DNA of 64,000 nt, from the NCBI GenBank assembly GCA_020310875.1, contig CM035431.1, positions 18,150,267 to 18,214,266 of the forward strand. The letters run 5' to 3'. Below, piece by piece: positions 34,506 through 46,172 of the stretch; within the stretch, counting starts at the first letter, position 1; every line of letters begins with the position of its first letter. The stretch is from Ceratopteris richardii. Its lineage: Eukaryota; Streptophyta; Polypodiopsida; Polypodiales; Pteridaceae. Both the position numbers and the translations under genes were made by a program. The notes beneath the pieces were generated by a model. That model had not been told where the DNA came from. It did not search any database and saw nothing but the letters and a program-made list of their open reading frames with translations.

Positions 34506-34797
34506 TGTTAGGAGTGTGTAGAAGTGCGAGAGACACACGAGAAGCACACACAAGGAGCACAAACGCAGCAAGACATACGAAGAAGACGATGGCTGGAATA
34601 GCTCTCTCTATTGATGATAAACTGAACTGAAGTAAGAGCTGAATAATATCCCTAAGTACAAAGTACCACCACATATGAGAGTATCAAGTATGTGGTAACA
34701 TGGGGAAAAAGCCTCTAGCCAGCACTAGAGTAAAATGTGCCCATGTATAGGGAAAAGGTTCACATCAAAGCTACTCAAGGAACACATAAGTGTAACA
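34506..34797 (-). repeat. 5' LTR of Copia H
   Basis: In plus orientation it reads TGTTAGGAGTG to GTGTAACA, so on the minus strand it starts TGTTACAC and ends TCCTAACA. The length is 292 bp and no second copy was found. Confidence 0.7.
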
Positions 34798-34957
34798 ACC
34801 TATTCATTTACATATATGTTGCCTATTTGTTCATGCATATTCATGTTGCCTCTTTCAATTCTTTCTTTCATGTGAATTTTGCTTCATGTCATGTTGCCTA
34901 CTCATTCATGCATATGACCAATTTTTTCTTCCATGTTTCTTTTAGTGGGGGGGCGAA

Positions 34958-36540
34958 TGTCATCAAGGTTTTCTTTCCTCTCTCATTTATGAATACCTAT
35001 AGGGAACACATTCGGTGAAGGTATCCAGAATTCCGTGAGAAGTCCAAGACATGGAAAGGATGTCAAAGGGAGTTCACATGCAAAGTTTGGAAGAAATCAA
35101 GCAAACCCAAGGTAGCAATCAAAGCAGGTCCAAATTTGGAAATTAGGGAAAAAATTTTACTATCACCAAATCACATGAAAATTCATGTACTTATATACCC
35201 TATCAAAGGTAGTCTATAGCCTAAATTTCACATGTAAATGGAGTTTCTAGCACATGGATATGCCATTTGCATTTTGTAAAAATGTAATTTTTCCACTTAG
35301 ATCCTAGAAAATCTTGTATAGGGATTTTTGTTAGCCATATGGTCTGGCATGTATAAACATCATATGTGGCTACATATGTTTATAAATTTTCAAGGCTATC
35401 AGAACTTCCTACACACCTTAATGCCACCATGCAAACTTTCAAATCTAGTCAAACTTGTATAAGGGAGATTCAGATGGGAGTTTTTTCTGCATACTTCTAA
35501 AGGAGAACCTCCAAACTAGAGACCTCCAAAGTTTCATCTTCATCAAAGCATATTTGGAGGTTCAAAGAGCACAAAATCTAGTTTTTAGGGTCATCATAAT
35601 TTCTTAGATTAAACAAATTGAAGGCTTGAAGGGCTGCCACATGCGAAAAGTTGATTGAAACATGATGTACGATCAGGATGAGCTCACATTCAAGGGTGGA
35701 CATGCACCAAAGCTTAAACCAAGGAGGATACATGAGTGTTTTTCATTGGATAAGTTTATTTTGATGGCCAAAGATCAATAATGCAAAGTTCTTCCAAAAA
35801 TAGTAGCTAATTTTATCCAAATTGATGTCAGCATTGATCTGACGATCTCCAACTCCAATGGTGGAGAATAAAGGTGCCTATTTTTCCCTCCTTTTCCCTA
35901 GATATAATGTAAAGAATCAATCCTAGCCATCTATTTGATAAATACAATGGTTTTAATCAAAAGTAGTTGATCCTATGGTTGAGAGTTGATTCTCCACATC
36001 CAAGGGCCCAAATTCATTCAAAACTCTATAAAAACCCCCCCTCCAAATTTGTGGAGCATTATCTTATGCATCCATAGGGCGTTGCTAGCATATGGTTTCC
36101 TTGAGATGATCACCCTCAGTTGAGCATGTGAGGATCCAAGGTGGGATATTAAGAGCATAGTTCCTAGAATCAATTTTAATAGACTTCCAAACTAGGATAG
36201 GGTCATAAAACCAATGGTTTCTCTATCTTTACTCACCCTTAGTGGAGCGTCTGAGTGAGTTAGAGCTAGTTTTATATTCTTATAATTCTTTAGATAGAAG
36301 TTATGCTCCTAGAAAGATATAGGTTCAATGAAGTGGAACCTCTCCTCTCACATGTGACGTTCAGTTGAATTGTCATGGTGGGAGGGTCGTGAGGACCACC
36401 TTTGACCATTAGAATGCCTAGCTTGATGTATCATAACATTCATGTACATGTATTTCATTACAATCTCTTTTAATTCAAGTCTCTTGTCTCTTGTCTCTTA
36501 TGTGTTTTTACGTCTCCTTCTAACTCTTTCTATGTGTGAG
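34958..36540 (+). repeat. Possible Gypsy-type LTR (plus strand)
   Basis: A purine tract, AGTGGGGGGGCG at 34944-34955, is followed by TGTCATCAAGG, a plausible LTR start. A TATA box (CTATAAAAACC) lies at about 36027-36034 with C-rich sequence after it. The end is not defined, and no coding part of the element remains. The 160 bp before it (34798-34957) hold repeated CATGTTGCC words and may be the 3' untranslated part of the same element. Confidence 0.4.
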
Positions 36541-36559
36541 AAGGCTTCAAAATCTTGGG

Positions 36560-39100
36560 TTGAACTAAGTGTTGATTCTCTTCTTTGGCCGCAGTGAGGT
36601 GGTGTCTTAGTAGTCCCATGTTTCGAGTGAGTGTCGCATTTCAAATGGTTTGAGCCCTTAACAAGTTGTCGATATCCGTAATGGCTTCCTTTGTCTTTTG
36701 TTCACTTTCTAGTTTGAGTGTATGGTAGGCCTTACGTGTCTCTTGATAGTGTGTGTTAAGGGAGGCATTCTTGATGGATAACAAGTTTAGTTGTGCCTAT
36801 AAATGTGTGATTGTTTGTTGTAGCATCTGGTCATTCGTCCCTAGAGATGCAAATTCATATCTAACTTGTGTCATGCAAGAAAACATTTGACGGAATGCGG
36901 TTTCGATCATGGGTGACAATATTAATGGTGGAGTGAGTGAAGATGTTGTGGGTGTGGGTGTTGATGCAAGGGGAAGGGGAAATAGGGATGGGAAAGTGGA
37001 TGCAGTGGTGGCTTCGGAGAAATGTGACATGCCTAAATGTGGTGGTGAAATGGATGAGATGAGTGGTGGTGTGATGGGTGGCGATATGTCCATACCACTA
37101 GATGTTGGATGGAGTGTGGTGACCGTGAAGAGTGGATTGATAGTGGGTGCTTGAGTGGGTGTGAATACAAGTTTTACAAAGGTTCAGGAATAAATTACAG
37201 ACTGGGTTTCTCGTATTGCTTGGTGGAGAGGGGAGGATAGAGGGAATGCAGTGGGGCAGGGAGGTGAGACGGGGGAGAAGGTCATGGGAGGGGGAAATGG
37301 GAATAGAGGTCTGGGAGGAGTGGGGAAATAAGGAAAGGATGGAGTGAGAAATGGGTTGGATGGAATGGTGGGAGCTAGGGAAGGGAGGATAGGTGAGAGG
37401 GTTGCGAGAAGAGTTTGTGGGGTTGAGGCAACTAGGGCTTTTGCTACAGCACCATCAAGAAACATGGATGGTCTTAGAAAGGTAGGGTGTATAGGAGAGA
37501 CTGGAGGGGTTGGAGGTGAAAGAGGACCAGGTGGAGCGGTGGGTACTTCGACAACAGTAGTGCTATTTACAGTAGAAAGGTGAGGCAGGGAGTCAATTAC
37601 TATGGTGGCTTCTTCAATAGGGTCTTCTGGTAGAAGTTCTGCTTCTCTGGCCTGGTGTGAGGATTGGGCATCCATTGGTACGTGAATATACTGACCCAAT
37701 TTTGAGAGCAAACGGATTCATCGTGGGTCGAACTTTGGTAGTGGTTTTCTCTACAAATAGCAAAGTGCTTCATTGGTTCCAACTGACTTAACCAATTCTC
37801 TGAAACCTTGAATGTAAGCTTCTTCGAATCCTCCTGTGGTGAGTTCTTGTTCTAAAATCGCTTGACTTTCTTCTTGAGAGAGTTGTCTGCATGCCCAAAT
37901 TGCTTGCATGGTGCGGTATAGTTTCTTGATTGCCAACGTGTAAGCAGCTCCCTCAAACATGTCATCTTCATGCATACTTGTGTCGCCTTGTGTCTCAGTT
38001 TGTTGTTCTTGTTCATCATTGTGTACATCTTCTTGAGAGTCGTGACTGTCCTAACTGGCTTCATCATCACCATCTTCATTGTCAATTTCTGTTCTCTCTT
38101 CTTCGGAGTTGGAGACTACTTGCTCTTGTGGTTGATTAGGGGTGTGGTAGGGTAATTGTGGCATTCATACTCTTGTGAGAAAAATTGTCCTTCTAAAAAT
38201 TGGAATTCGCTCAAAAAAGAATCATGCATTTTGAAGTCAAAGGTGGTGCTCGTTGCTTCTGCCTCCAGATTAGGTATAGGGAAAGTGAATGCTTCCGCAT
38301 CGATGGTGGTGTGTTCTTGAACTATGGTTGCTTGAGAAGTAATAGCGCTAGTAGTGCCTTCTATGATCACAAATCGTGAAAGGCATATATGAATGGGTTG
38401 TATAGGTGCAGGGGGTTTTGTAGGAGATTGTTCTAGAGATGGCGGAGGTGACGGGGACTCTAGAACTTGCAAACATGGGATAGATCCGCTCATGCGTTTG
38501 CCTACCCGTCCCTTGCTAGCTTTTTTGGATTTCTTGGTAGTTCTTTTGAGTGCCTTCAATTCTTCACTTGTCATTGTGCGTTCTATAGGCAAATCATATG
38601 TCAAACACATGTAAACAATTCGAGTGAGAGCGCAACATCCGTGGATGACGTTTTTTCTTTCCCATCTCTACCGAGCTAAATACAATTGATCAATGATCCA
38701 ACTTGCAAGATCTTTGGTTTGCGGCCCAATACATGCTAAATATAATCCGAACCAAATAGGCTTAAGAGCAATAGTGAAATGATCTTGAGCAAGGAATGCA
38801 AAATGTTGCATACATATATGTAACGGTTTAGAGAGTTCAAGTGTAATGGCCAAAATGTCTTCCCATTTCACAACATCACCATGCTTTATCAGCTCTAGAA
38901 TGAGCCTTTCGTGCTCTGTCGGCATGTGAGTCCCATGGATCTTAATTGCTGCCCGAATTAGATCTTTCAAAAGATAGAATTTCTTGAATGGGGGGTCATT
39001 TACCAAAGATGGCAAAATGAAAGTGTCCGACAAGTCCTTGTTCTTGGAGGCTGTAAGCCTAGTCACCAGGTACTAAAATGAGTGGATGGTTTTGTAGTAC
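36560..39100 (-). pseudogene. Accessory 3' gene of Gypsy G (long form)
   Basis: On the minus strand the core (39066-38668) has LPSLVNDPPFKKFYLL, CMQHF, PIWFGLYLA and WIIDQLYLA, matching E and F. Then come a Lys-rich linker (KRTTKKSKKASKGR, near 38550), a helical segment (LYRTMQAIWACRQLSQEE, near 37910), a Pro-rich stretch (about 37600-37000) and a C-terminal helical end (near 36860-36600). No signal peptide or membrane span is visible. The role is unknown; scaffold or nucleic-acid binding would be guesses. It is a broken copy. Confidence 0.6.
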
Positions 39101-39194
39101 TCAATATGGAATTCGTATGAGAAATTTATGCCAGTTCAGGGTTTTGGGGGTTAAAACAGGGAAACAGGATCTCTAAGGGAGTATTTTAGAACAA

Positions 39195-39816
39195 GCGATA
39201 CACGATACTTAGGAAGTATTGGCAATACTTGAGAGCAAACGATACATGTTACTTGTCTTTGGACGATACACGATACTTGATGAGTATTGGGGTGATACAC
39301 GATACTAGGGGTAGACGATACACCATACTCGCAGCTTCATGATATGATACCACCCTGAAGATACATGATACTTGGGAAGTATCGCAATACACGACTAGGT
39401 GATATACGATACTTGAGCACTCGCAATACACGATACTGAACTGTCACGGTACACGATACTTCCGAAAGATTGAGATACTCACCCGACGATGCATGATACC
39501 ATATTTTCCATGATACGATACTTGGCTTAAGGATGATACACGATACTTGCACTTAGATGATACTTGTCCTTGGACGATACATGATACTTGAGCTATTGTG
39601 ATACATGATACCGACCTTCACGATACACAATACTTGGGAAGTATCGTGATACACACTCAAGTGATACACGATACGTGATACTCAACTTGATGATACATGA
39701 TGCATGTGAGGTATCGCGATACACGAGGAGACAATACACGATACTCGACAAGTATCACGATACATGAGATTTTTGGTATCGTCATACCTGAACTCAATCG
39801 GACACGATACTTGGAG
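39195..39816. repeat. Field of CGATAC-type short repeats
   Basis: More than 30 GATAC words occur in about 620 bp, most within forms like GATACACGATACTTG or GATACATGATACTTG, with inverted forms such as AAGTATCGCGATACAC between them. Unit spacing is irregular (about 30-70 bp), so it is an old or scrambled tandem array, not a clean satellite. Confidence 0.85.
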
Positions 39817-40261
39817 TTTTTAAAGTCCAATTCAAAAATGTTTTGCAAATATGTGTACCTTAGGTCCTCCTTGTCACTCCTATGCACCTGTAGATGCAAA
39901 TTCACTTACCTAACCCATGATATTGCACTCATGATACTTAACGCAAGTCATGTCATGCCACAGGAATGGTCACTCAATTTCTTGGTCTTTTGAGAGTATT
40001 TCAAGAGTATTTCTTTAGTGTTTCAGCTTTGAACTCCCTCTACACTTCTTGCTCATAGCCACAAGTAAAAACCGAGGTGAATGTACAGTCAAAAATGAAA
40101 AAAATCTGAGAAGATGAAGATGGGAGAAGATGGTGATGATGATGATGATGGTGGTGGTGGTGGAGAAGAGAGTAGAAACTAGACCAAAAATGGTGGTTCT
40201 TTTACCTTCCAATGTCGCTACAATACGTCTTACTGTCACACGCTCATCCTCCAAGCTCTCT
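39817..40261. other. Leader-like stretch of Gypsy G with GAT/GGT microsatellite
   Basis: No gene is seen. A short run of GAT repeats followed by GGT repeats lies at about 40131-40165. By position it is leader sequence between the LTR and the repeat field. Confidence 0.4.
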
Positions 40262-40289
40262 CCCTAACAACTGTGCGAAATTTTGTGTC

Positions 40290-40790
40290 ACTCTAGCACA
40301 ATGGTAAGTACCAACATGAGGAGATCAACCTCATACATGTCAATCCACGGAGATGTGAGGACTAGTATGAAGACCATGATCAAGTGAAGGCACAAGTGCG
40401 TGAGTGAAAGCACACAAGCATGCACACACATACAGACACATGTGCACAAAAGGTAAGAGCAAAGAGTGAAACAATGGAAAGCTTCTATTACAAAAGAACT
40501 CTCTTACAAAGCTCAAATCTCTAACAAGCTAACCTCAAAAAAGAGCTCTCTATCTCTTTTTATACTTTTTTGAGTGGTTTTGGCGCTCTCCAAACCTAGT
40601 GTCCAACATAGTTAAAAATTAGGTTCCAAGTCTTATTTGAGGGCTCAAACGGAGTCTAAAAATTCTGAAAATTGGTAGGATGATACTTCTAATACTCCTC
40701 AAGCTTGAGGAATCCTCAGCTTGAACAAAATGGAGTTGCAAAAATGTGAAATGGTATTTAAAATGGTTTTTAGTGATAAAAATTACTATT
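40290..40790 (-). repeat. 5' LTR of Gypsy G
   Basis: On the minus strand it shares with Gypsy E the blocks CCTCAAGCTTGAGGAG, TTTTTAGACTCCGTTTGA, AACCTAATTTTTAACTA, the TATA block (GTATAAAAAGAGA at about 40555-40565), GAGGTTAGCTTG and the TGTGTGTGCATG area. Both outer ends are approximate. A degenerate form of the Asp-type primer site may follow at about 40266-40285. Confidence 0.75.
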
Positions 40791-40904
40791 TTTATAAGGA
40801 ATTCTTCTGAAAAATTGATATATGCTTCTTGGAGCTCCCTACGTGCTCCTTCTTCTTGTGTGTCCACTTCTTTAATGTGCTTCCACTCTTGATGTTGGAC
40901 CTTG

Positions 40905-42124
40905 AGTGCCAACACATATTTAATTGCAAGCCAATTGTAAACCCATTCGAGGTAAATGTAAAGATGAGTGCAAATGAGGGAGAATACATTGAAGATATTA
41001 CTTTGTACAGATCCATTATAGGATCTTTGAACTATGCAACTCTTATGTTGGACTTCAAATATGTAGTAGTAGTTCTCTCACAGTTTATGCAAACTCCCAA
41101 AGTGCAAAATTTAATGGCAACTAAGAGATTTCTTAGATATCTCAAGGGTAGTATAAATGAAGGTTTATAGTATGCTTAAGATGGATATTTACAGGTGAAA
41201 TCTTATTGTGATGCAGATTGGGTAGGCTCAAAAGATGATAGGAGAATTATAAGTGGCTATGTAGCCATGATTGGAAGTAAAATTATCTCGTGGAGCTCCA
41301 AGAAGCAGCCAACACTAGCCCTATCTTCCATCAAAGCTAAATATAGAACCTTAGCCCTCATCTTGTGAGCTTATGTGGCTGAAGAAGCGTTTTAAAGACT
41401 TGAACTTGTAGATGAAATGAATTCCAATCATGTGCGACAACATGAGCAGTATACAAGACAATCCAGTAGTCTAGCAATCCGGTAGTCCGATATGCTTTGG
41501 TATGCAGGTGTTCTAAATATTTGTAAATCATAGCTAAAGTCTCGGAGGTGTGGATGACAAGTGGATCTTTTATTTAGAGGCTTCCTATCACAAATTTCAG
41601 CTATCAAGAACACTCAACCACTTTCCTAAATCATAACTTACCAAAAATGTTAAAGAGGTTGATTTAGAGATTCTGAAAAAATTGTAGGAGCACTTTTTGA
41701 TAGCCTATATATGTATGAATATAAGTCTTGAAATGCACCATGATTTCTAATAGTTAGTCATTTTGTTGGTTTAGTCTCTTCTCTAGTTAGCCATTGTTGC
41801 TTTGGCTATAACGCCTTCTTGAGGTATTCATTTCAAGTGATTTTACTTACGTTTGATTGATCATAGAATCTATTCAAGGTTTTGTAAATTTCATGACTAT
41901 AATTGAAGTGATCTCTGAGTGAGGTTGTAAACAGTGAAGGTGTGTCTCTGCACATAGGCACACAATAGTACCAATAGCTAGTCTAACTTGTAGAGGTCGG
42001 TTCTCCCTATTCGAATATCCAAATTAAGTGTTTTAAAGCGTTATGGATAGGTGAAAGTGTCTAATTTTATTTTAGAAAGTCCCATAATTTTTTCGAATCT
42101 AAATTGTGCATTAGAGGCAAAATA
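40905..42124 (+). mobile_element. Copia fragment N, 3' end (plus strand)
   Basis: From about 40910 the plus strand encodes the end of a Copia reverse transcriptase (SIIGSLNYATLMLD, FLRYLKGSINEGL) and RNase H (YCDADWVGSKDDRR, SWSSKKQPTLALSS), up to about 41400. The following sequence contains a block at 41938-42060 (GTGTCTCTGCACATAGGC, GGTCGGTTCTCCC) that resembles the LTR of Copia C, so N is a divergent member of that group. It is broken and lacks everything 5' of the RT end. Confidence 0.75.
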
Positions 42125-43183
42125 TGTTGGTGCAAATGCCAAGCCTTCACACTTAGCTAGGCATTAAAGAAGCTATGTGCAAATATTTGATTAGTCACAT
42201 GACCCATTGCTTGTAAATTTTCAGATCATTTACCATTTGTAAATGGTTAAACCATTAAGAATCTTGTAACGCCACTAAACTTGTGGAGTTGGAGAACAAT
42301 ATGTTACGAGTTCTCATGAGAGAATATCTCCTCATTTAGAAGGAACACTTTTAGGTGGAGGATCATTTCGAATTTCAAATTCAAATTGAAGAAAGTCACT
42401 ATAAAAAAAGCTTGTAGTCTCGCGGCCATCATTACCCCATTACTGAGCCCATTGTAGATCATTTGTTGACGTTGAGAGGCTTAAACTATAGTGTACTCGT
42501 ATCACCATCATTGGGATCATATTCATGCCAATGATCATGTACAACATTGTTATATAATACACTACATCGTTGATCATGTTCATCTCCTTCTCTGCTATGT
42601 CTACTCAGAATAGTGAACTTGTGATGCTCATATCTCAGTGAGATGTCATCCATTTTTCATGTTCCATAGCTTGTTAGAACCGGCTCAAAGTCTATTACAA
42701 GCTTTCAAAGTTTCAAAGGATTGTCTTCAGCCAATTGGGGGAAAAGCGCATCAAAGTACTCATTGTTTGCTCTCTGTGTAGCTCCTAAAAAGTTGGGGGT
42801 AAGGCTTCGGTTGCTAAATTGATTGCTCAGTGTATAGTTTATCATTTTAAGTGATTCCACTTGGAATCATTAGATCTCCAAGATAATTGGATTCACCTAA
42901 AAGGAATTTTCCTAATTTCTACTATATTCTGAGCACTGAGTAAGTTACCCAGTAGGTGTCAAGTCCAAAATAGCAAGTTTTTTGTTAGAAGCTAGTTGCA
43001 AAGTTATCTGTTTTGATCTAATTGTTTGAAGCATCATCTCATAAGTACATAGGCACTTATTTAGAGTCATTAGCAAGATAAAGAGGCCTACAACATAGCT
43101 TTGAAGTGAAAGAGAGTAGGTACAAAGCAGGGATTAGTAGTGCCAACTCATTCTGTTGTGATATCCATCCATCTCTTCCAACA
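42125..43183 (+). repeat. 5' LTR of Copia P
   Basis: It starts TGTTGGTGCAAATG and ends CTCTTCCAACA, and resembles the LTR at 58073-59113 throughout. Confidence 0.85.
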
Positions 43184-43184
43184 A

Positions 43185-43196
43185 TGGTATTAGAGC
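43185..43196 (+). other. Primer binding site of Copia P
   Basis: TGGTATTAGAGC differs by one transition from the initiator-Met site and lies one base after the LTR. Confidence 0.8.
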
Positions 43197-43209
43197 AATT
43201 TGAGGTAAA

Positions 43210-45165
43210 ATGGGAGATGGTTTCGCTTCATTTATTGATAAATTTGATAGGAACAACTACCAAGAATGGTCCTTGAGAATGAAGACATACTTACAAGGAA
43301 GGCATCTCTATGGATACATATTAGGAGATGAGGAGATGCCCTCAAAGAAAGGCTATATGCATGAGGATTACTTGGAACTTGTCCACATAGATGTGTGGGG
43401 ACCAAGCAAGAATCTTTCAATTTCTGGCTCAAGTTAGAATGTTTCTTTCATTGATGATTTCAGTAGGTGTACTATATTGTACTTCATGAAGCATAAAGAT
43501 CAAGTGTTCAGTTGCTTTAAGAAGTATCTTGCACTTGTGGAAAACCAAACAGGAAGACGTGTAGAGAGACTAAGGTCAGATGGAGGAGGTGAGTACTTCT
43601 CAAATAAATTTGATGCATTCTTGAAGGATAGAGGAATCAAGAGGGAAATTACTACAAGGTATACCCCTAAGCAAAATGGGGTAGCAGAGAGGAGAAATAG
43701 GTTAATTGTGGAAACATCTAGATCAATGCTTAATGAAAAAAGGTTACCTAATTATTTGTGGGCAGAGAATGTATCTACAGCCACCTATCTTATTAATAGG
43801 TTACCATCCAAATCACTTGATGGGATGACCCCATATGAAGCATGGCATTGTAGGAGGCCATCACTTGATCATTGCAAAATCTTTGGATGTGTTGCTTATG
43901 TACATGTTCAGTCTCAAATTCGAGGTAAACTAGACCCTAAGGTAGAGAAGTGCATCTTCATAGGGTATGATCTAAATCAAAAAGGATATAGGTTTTATAA
44001 TCCATCCAAAAAAGCATTTATGGTCAGTAGAGATGTTGTGTTTGATGAGAATGATTCTTGGTTTGAAAGTGAATGTAGAAAGGTCAAATTGCCATATGAC
44101 TTGGAGGAGGAATTTCCAAGCCTCACCAAGGAGGAGCCAAGCCAAATTGAAGACATCAAATTAAATGATGAGGAAATCATCAACCTAGAAGAATTCAAGG
44201 CATGGAAATCAAAGGGCAAGGCAAAGATGAAGAGGTTGGAAGACTTATGTGAATCATCCAACCAAGCTCTAAGGAGATCACAAAGGGAGAGCAAGAAGCC
44301 AATCAAATATGGGTATGACACTTCATTAGTTAATAAACCTTCCAATTACCTTGCTAAGGATTTATCACTTGAAGATCCCTTTACATACGAACAAGCAAAG
44401 ACCCAAAGTATTGGTAAGTGTGGCTGCATCAAGAAATTGGAATATGTACTAATTGGATGTGACAAATGCTTTTCTTAATGGCTGGATTTCAAAGGAGGTT
44501 TACATGGCTCAACCTCTTGTTTATGAAGAGCCAAGTAAGGTAAATTATGTGTGAAAACTGAACAAAGCTCTTTATGGGTTGAAGCAAGCACCTAGGGCAT
44601 GGAATAATAGGTTGACTACATACCTTCGAGATCATGGACTTATAATGAGCAAAGAAGATACTTCTCTATTTGTAAAGAGAAGCAACTCAAAATTGATATA
44701 TTTATGTATGTATGTTGATGACATCATACTTATAAGTAGTGATGCCAATGGCATCAAAAAAATTAAGAATCTAATGATGCAGGAGTTCAAAATTAGTGAT
44801 CTAAGGTCACTATTGCTTTATCTTCAATAGAGGCTGAATACAAGGGATTAGCCAATGCTACTCAAAAAGCCATATGGATTAGATTGCTATATTTAGAATT
44901 GGGACTTCATACTCACTCACCTATGATCTTTGGTGACAATACAAGTTCTTTGCATCTTGGATCAAATCCCATCTATCATGCAAGCATATAGAATTTCACT
45001 ATCATTATATGAGAGAGAATCTATTGAGCAAGGAGATTCAACTTGCATATGTATCCACAAATATGCAATGTGCAGATTTATTGACTAAAGCACTTGATGG
45101 TACTAAACTTTGCAGGTTTAAAGCTATGATTGGTTTCTCATTCTCGTATGAAAGTTTGACTTGAA
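43210..45165 (+). pseudogene. Gag-pol remains of Copia P
   Basis: The integrase part is well kept at about 43477-44050: LRSDGGGEYFSNKFDAF, TPKQNGVAERRNRLIVE, DGMTPYEAWH and KIFGCVAYVHV. It leads into the usual linker to reverse transcriptase (DVVFDENDSWF). Reverse transcriptase motifs are [12 protein letters not shown] (near 44580) and YVDDIIL, and RNase H shows the ADLLTKALDGTKL block near 45070. No working product is expected from this shortened element. Confidence 0.85.
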
Positions 45166-46099
45166 CTTCCATTTATGTGATACTAACTCCTGTTGTTGAG
45201 TTTGATACAAGATTCATTATTATTGGTCAATATTTAGATGTTACTAGAGTACTTTAAACATATTTTGACAATCAAAATTATGTAAAAGTCCAAGCATCTA
45301 TTGACAATTGATCCAATAGTAATGCTACTATGAACACATAAATTTGAACTTTATAGCTTGTTTAGGAAAAGTTCATGGTTTGGAGATCCATTTCTTGGAA
45401 CTTTGTATTCCTAAATAAAAGGTTCATAGTTTGATTCAAGTCTTTAGGGACTTATCTTATTTCCTAAAGATTACTTACTTTGGTTTCCTCTTGAAGCTTC
45501 AATTAGCTTGAAAGAAACCAAAAGTTAACTCTCTAAAATAACTCTTTCATGTTTCCATGATTTCTTAGCAAGGTGCATCATTATCATAGATGCAACTATG
45601 GAACCTAACATCCTCCTATTGAACGTCAAAGTTCAATGGATGTAAGGTCCAACCTTTGATTTCCATCACTCCTTGGGATAGAATTCAAAGTTAAAACTTC
45701 AAAAACTCTATGGTTTCTACAAATTTGGAACATATCAACTATCCTTTGAACTTGAAAGTTCGATTGATTTTAGTTCCAATTGAATTTATTTGATTGCTAT
45801 CACGTCTAGGGATAGAGTGAAATAAAAGCATTCCAAACCATCCTATTTGCAAGTAGTTCTATTTTCTTGCCATTCCAATGAGCAAGAAGATTGAACACTT
45901 GAGTTTCGAACGACCTACTTTTCCTAATCAAGACTCCTCATAAGTGATACCTAAGTATCACTTTTAGGAAAATGAACTAGCTACTTGACTTGCATAATAA
46001 CTAAGAACTTTGCAACTAACTTGTCATTTTCCCTAATTCTCTAACTCGAGTTAGAAAAAGAAGGTAATGAAATTATAAGTATTCAACTACTTAAGAAAC

Positions 46100-46172
46100 A
46101 ATCATGTATATGCAAATGCATGTTCTTGCATGCAAATTCATGTTCTTGCATGCAAATGCATGTGAATGCATG
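46100..46172. repeat. Short tandem repeat, ATGCAAATGCATGTTCTTGC type
   Basis: About three and a half imperfect copies of a 20-base unit made of TGCATG-type palindromes. Confidence 0.75.

Larger units (their letters stand above)
34140..34797 (-). mobile_element. Copia fragment H, 5' end only (minus strand)
   Basis: A 292-bp LTR (34506-34797), an initiator-Met primer site (34493-34504), a leader and the first codons of a gag are present. The gag start (with EDKLDGTNYP near 34170) resembles that of Copia D, so H is a distant relative of that family. The rest is absent and the sequence passes into Gypsy F near 34090-34140. Confidence 0.75.
36560..40790 (-). mobile_element. Gypsy derivative G (minus strand, no pol seen)
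   Basis: Reading the minus strand: LTR (about 40790-40290), a degenerate primer-like site, about 450 bp of leader, a field of CGATAC-type repeats (39816-39195), then the accessory 3' gene (about 39100-36560) in its long form. Gag, reverse transcriptase and integrase are absent. It may be a deleted fossil or a non-autonomous form. Grouping with E rests on the LTR and on the accessory gene. The copy carries several breaks. Confidence 0.6.
42125..45165 (+). mobile_element. Copia element P (plus strand, shortened)
   Basis: A 1059-bp LTR (42125-43183) and a primer site are followed by the start of gag (MGDGFASFIDKFDRNNYQEW), a long integrase part, reverse transcriptase (YVDDIIL near 44715) and RNase H (to about 45165). 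The internal region is much shorter than in a full Copia element, with only a few breaks. No 3' LTR was found. It is in the same family as Copia Q, with nearly the same gag start. Confidence 0.85.

Noticed and set aside
39195-39816. CRISPR-like array
   Set aside because: Spacing is irregular, there are no distinct spacers, both directions are mixed, and the setting is a plant nuclear genome.
40131-40165. Coding run for the 79-codon frame at 40015-40254 (minus)
   Set aside because: The peptide is mostly Thr and Ile runs made by the GAT/GGT microsatellite.
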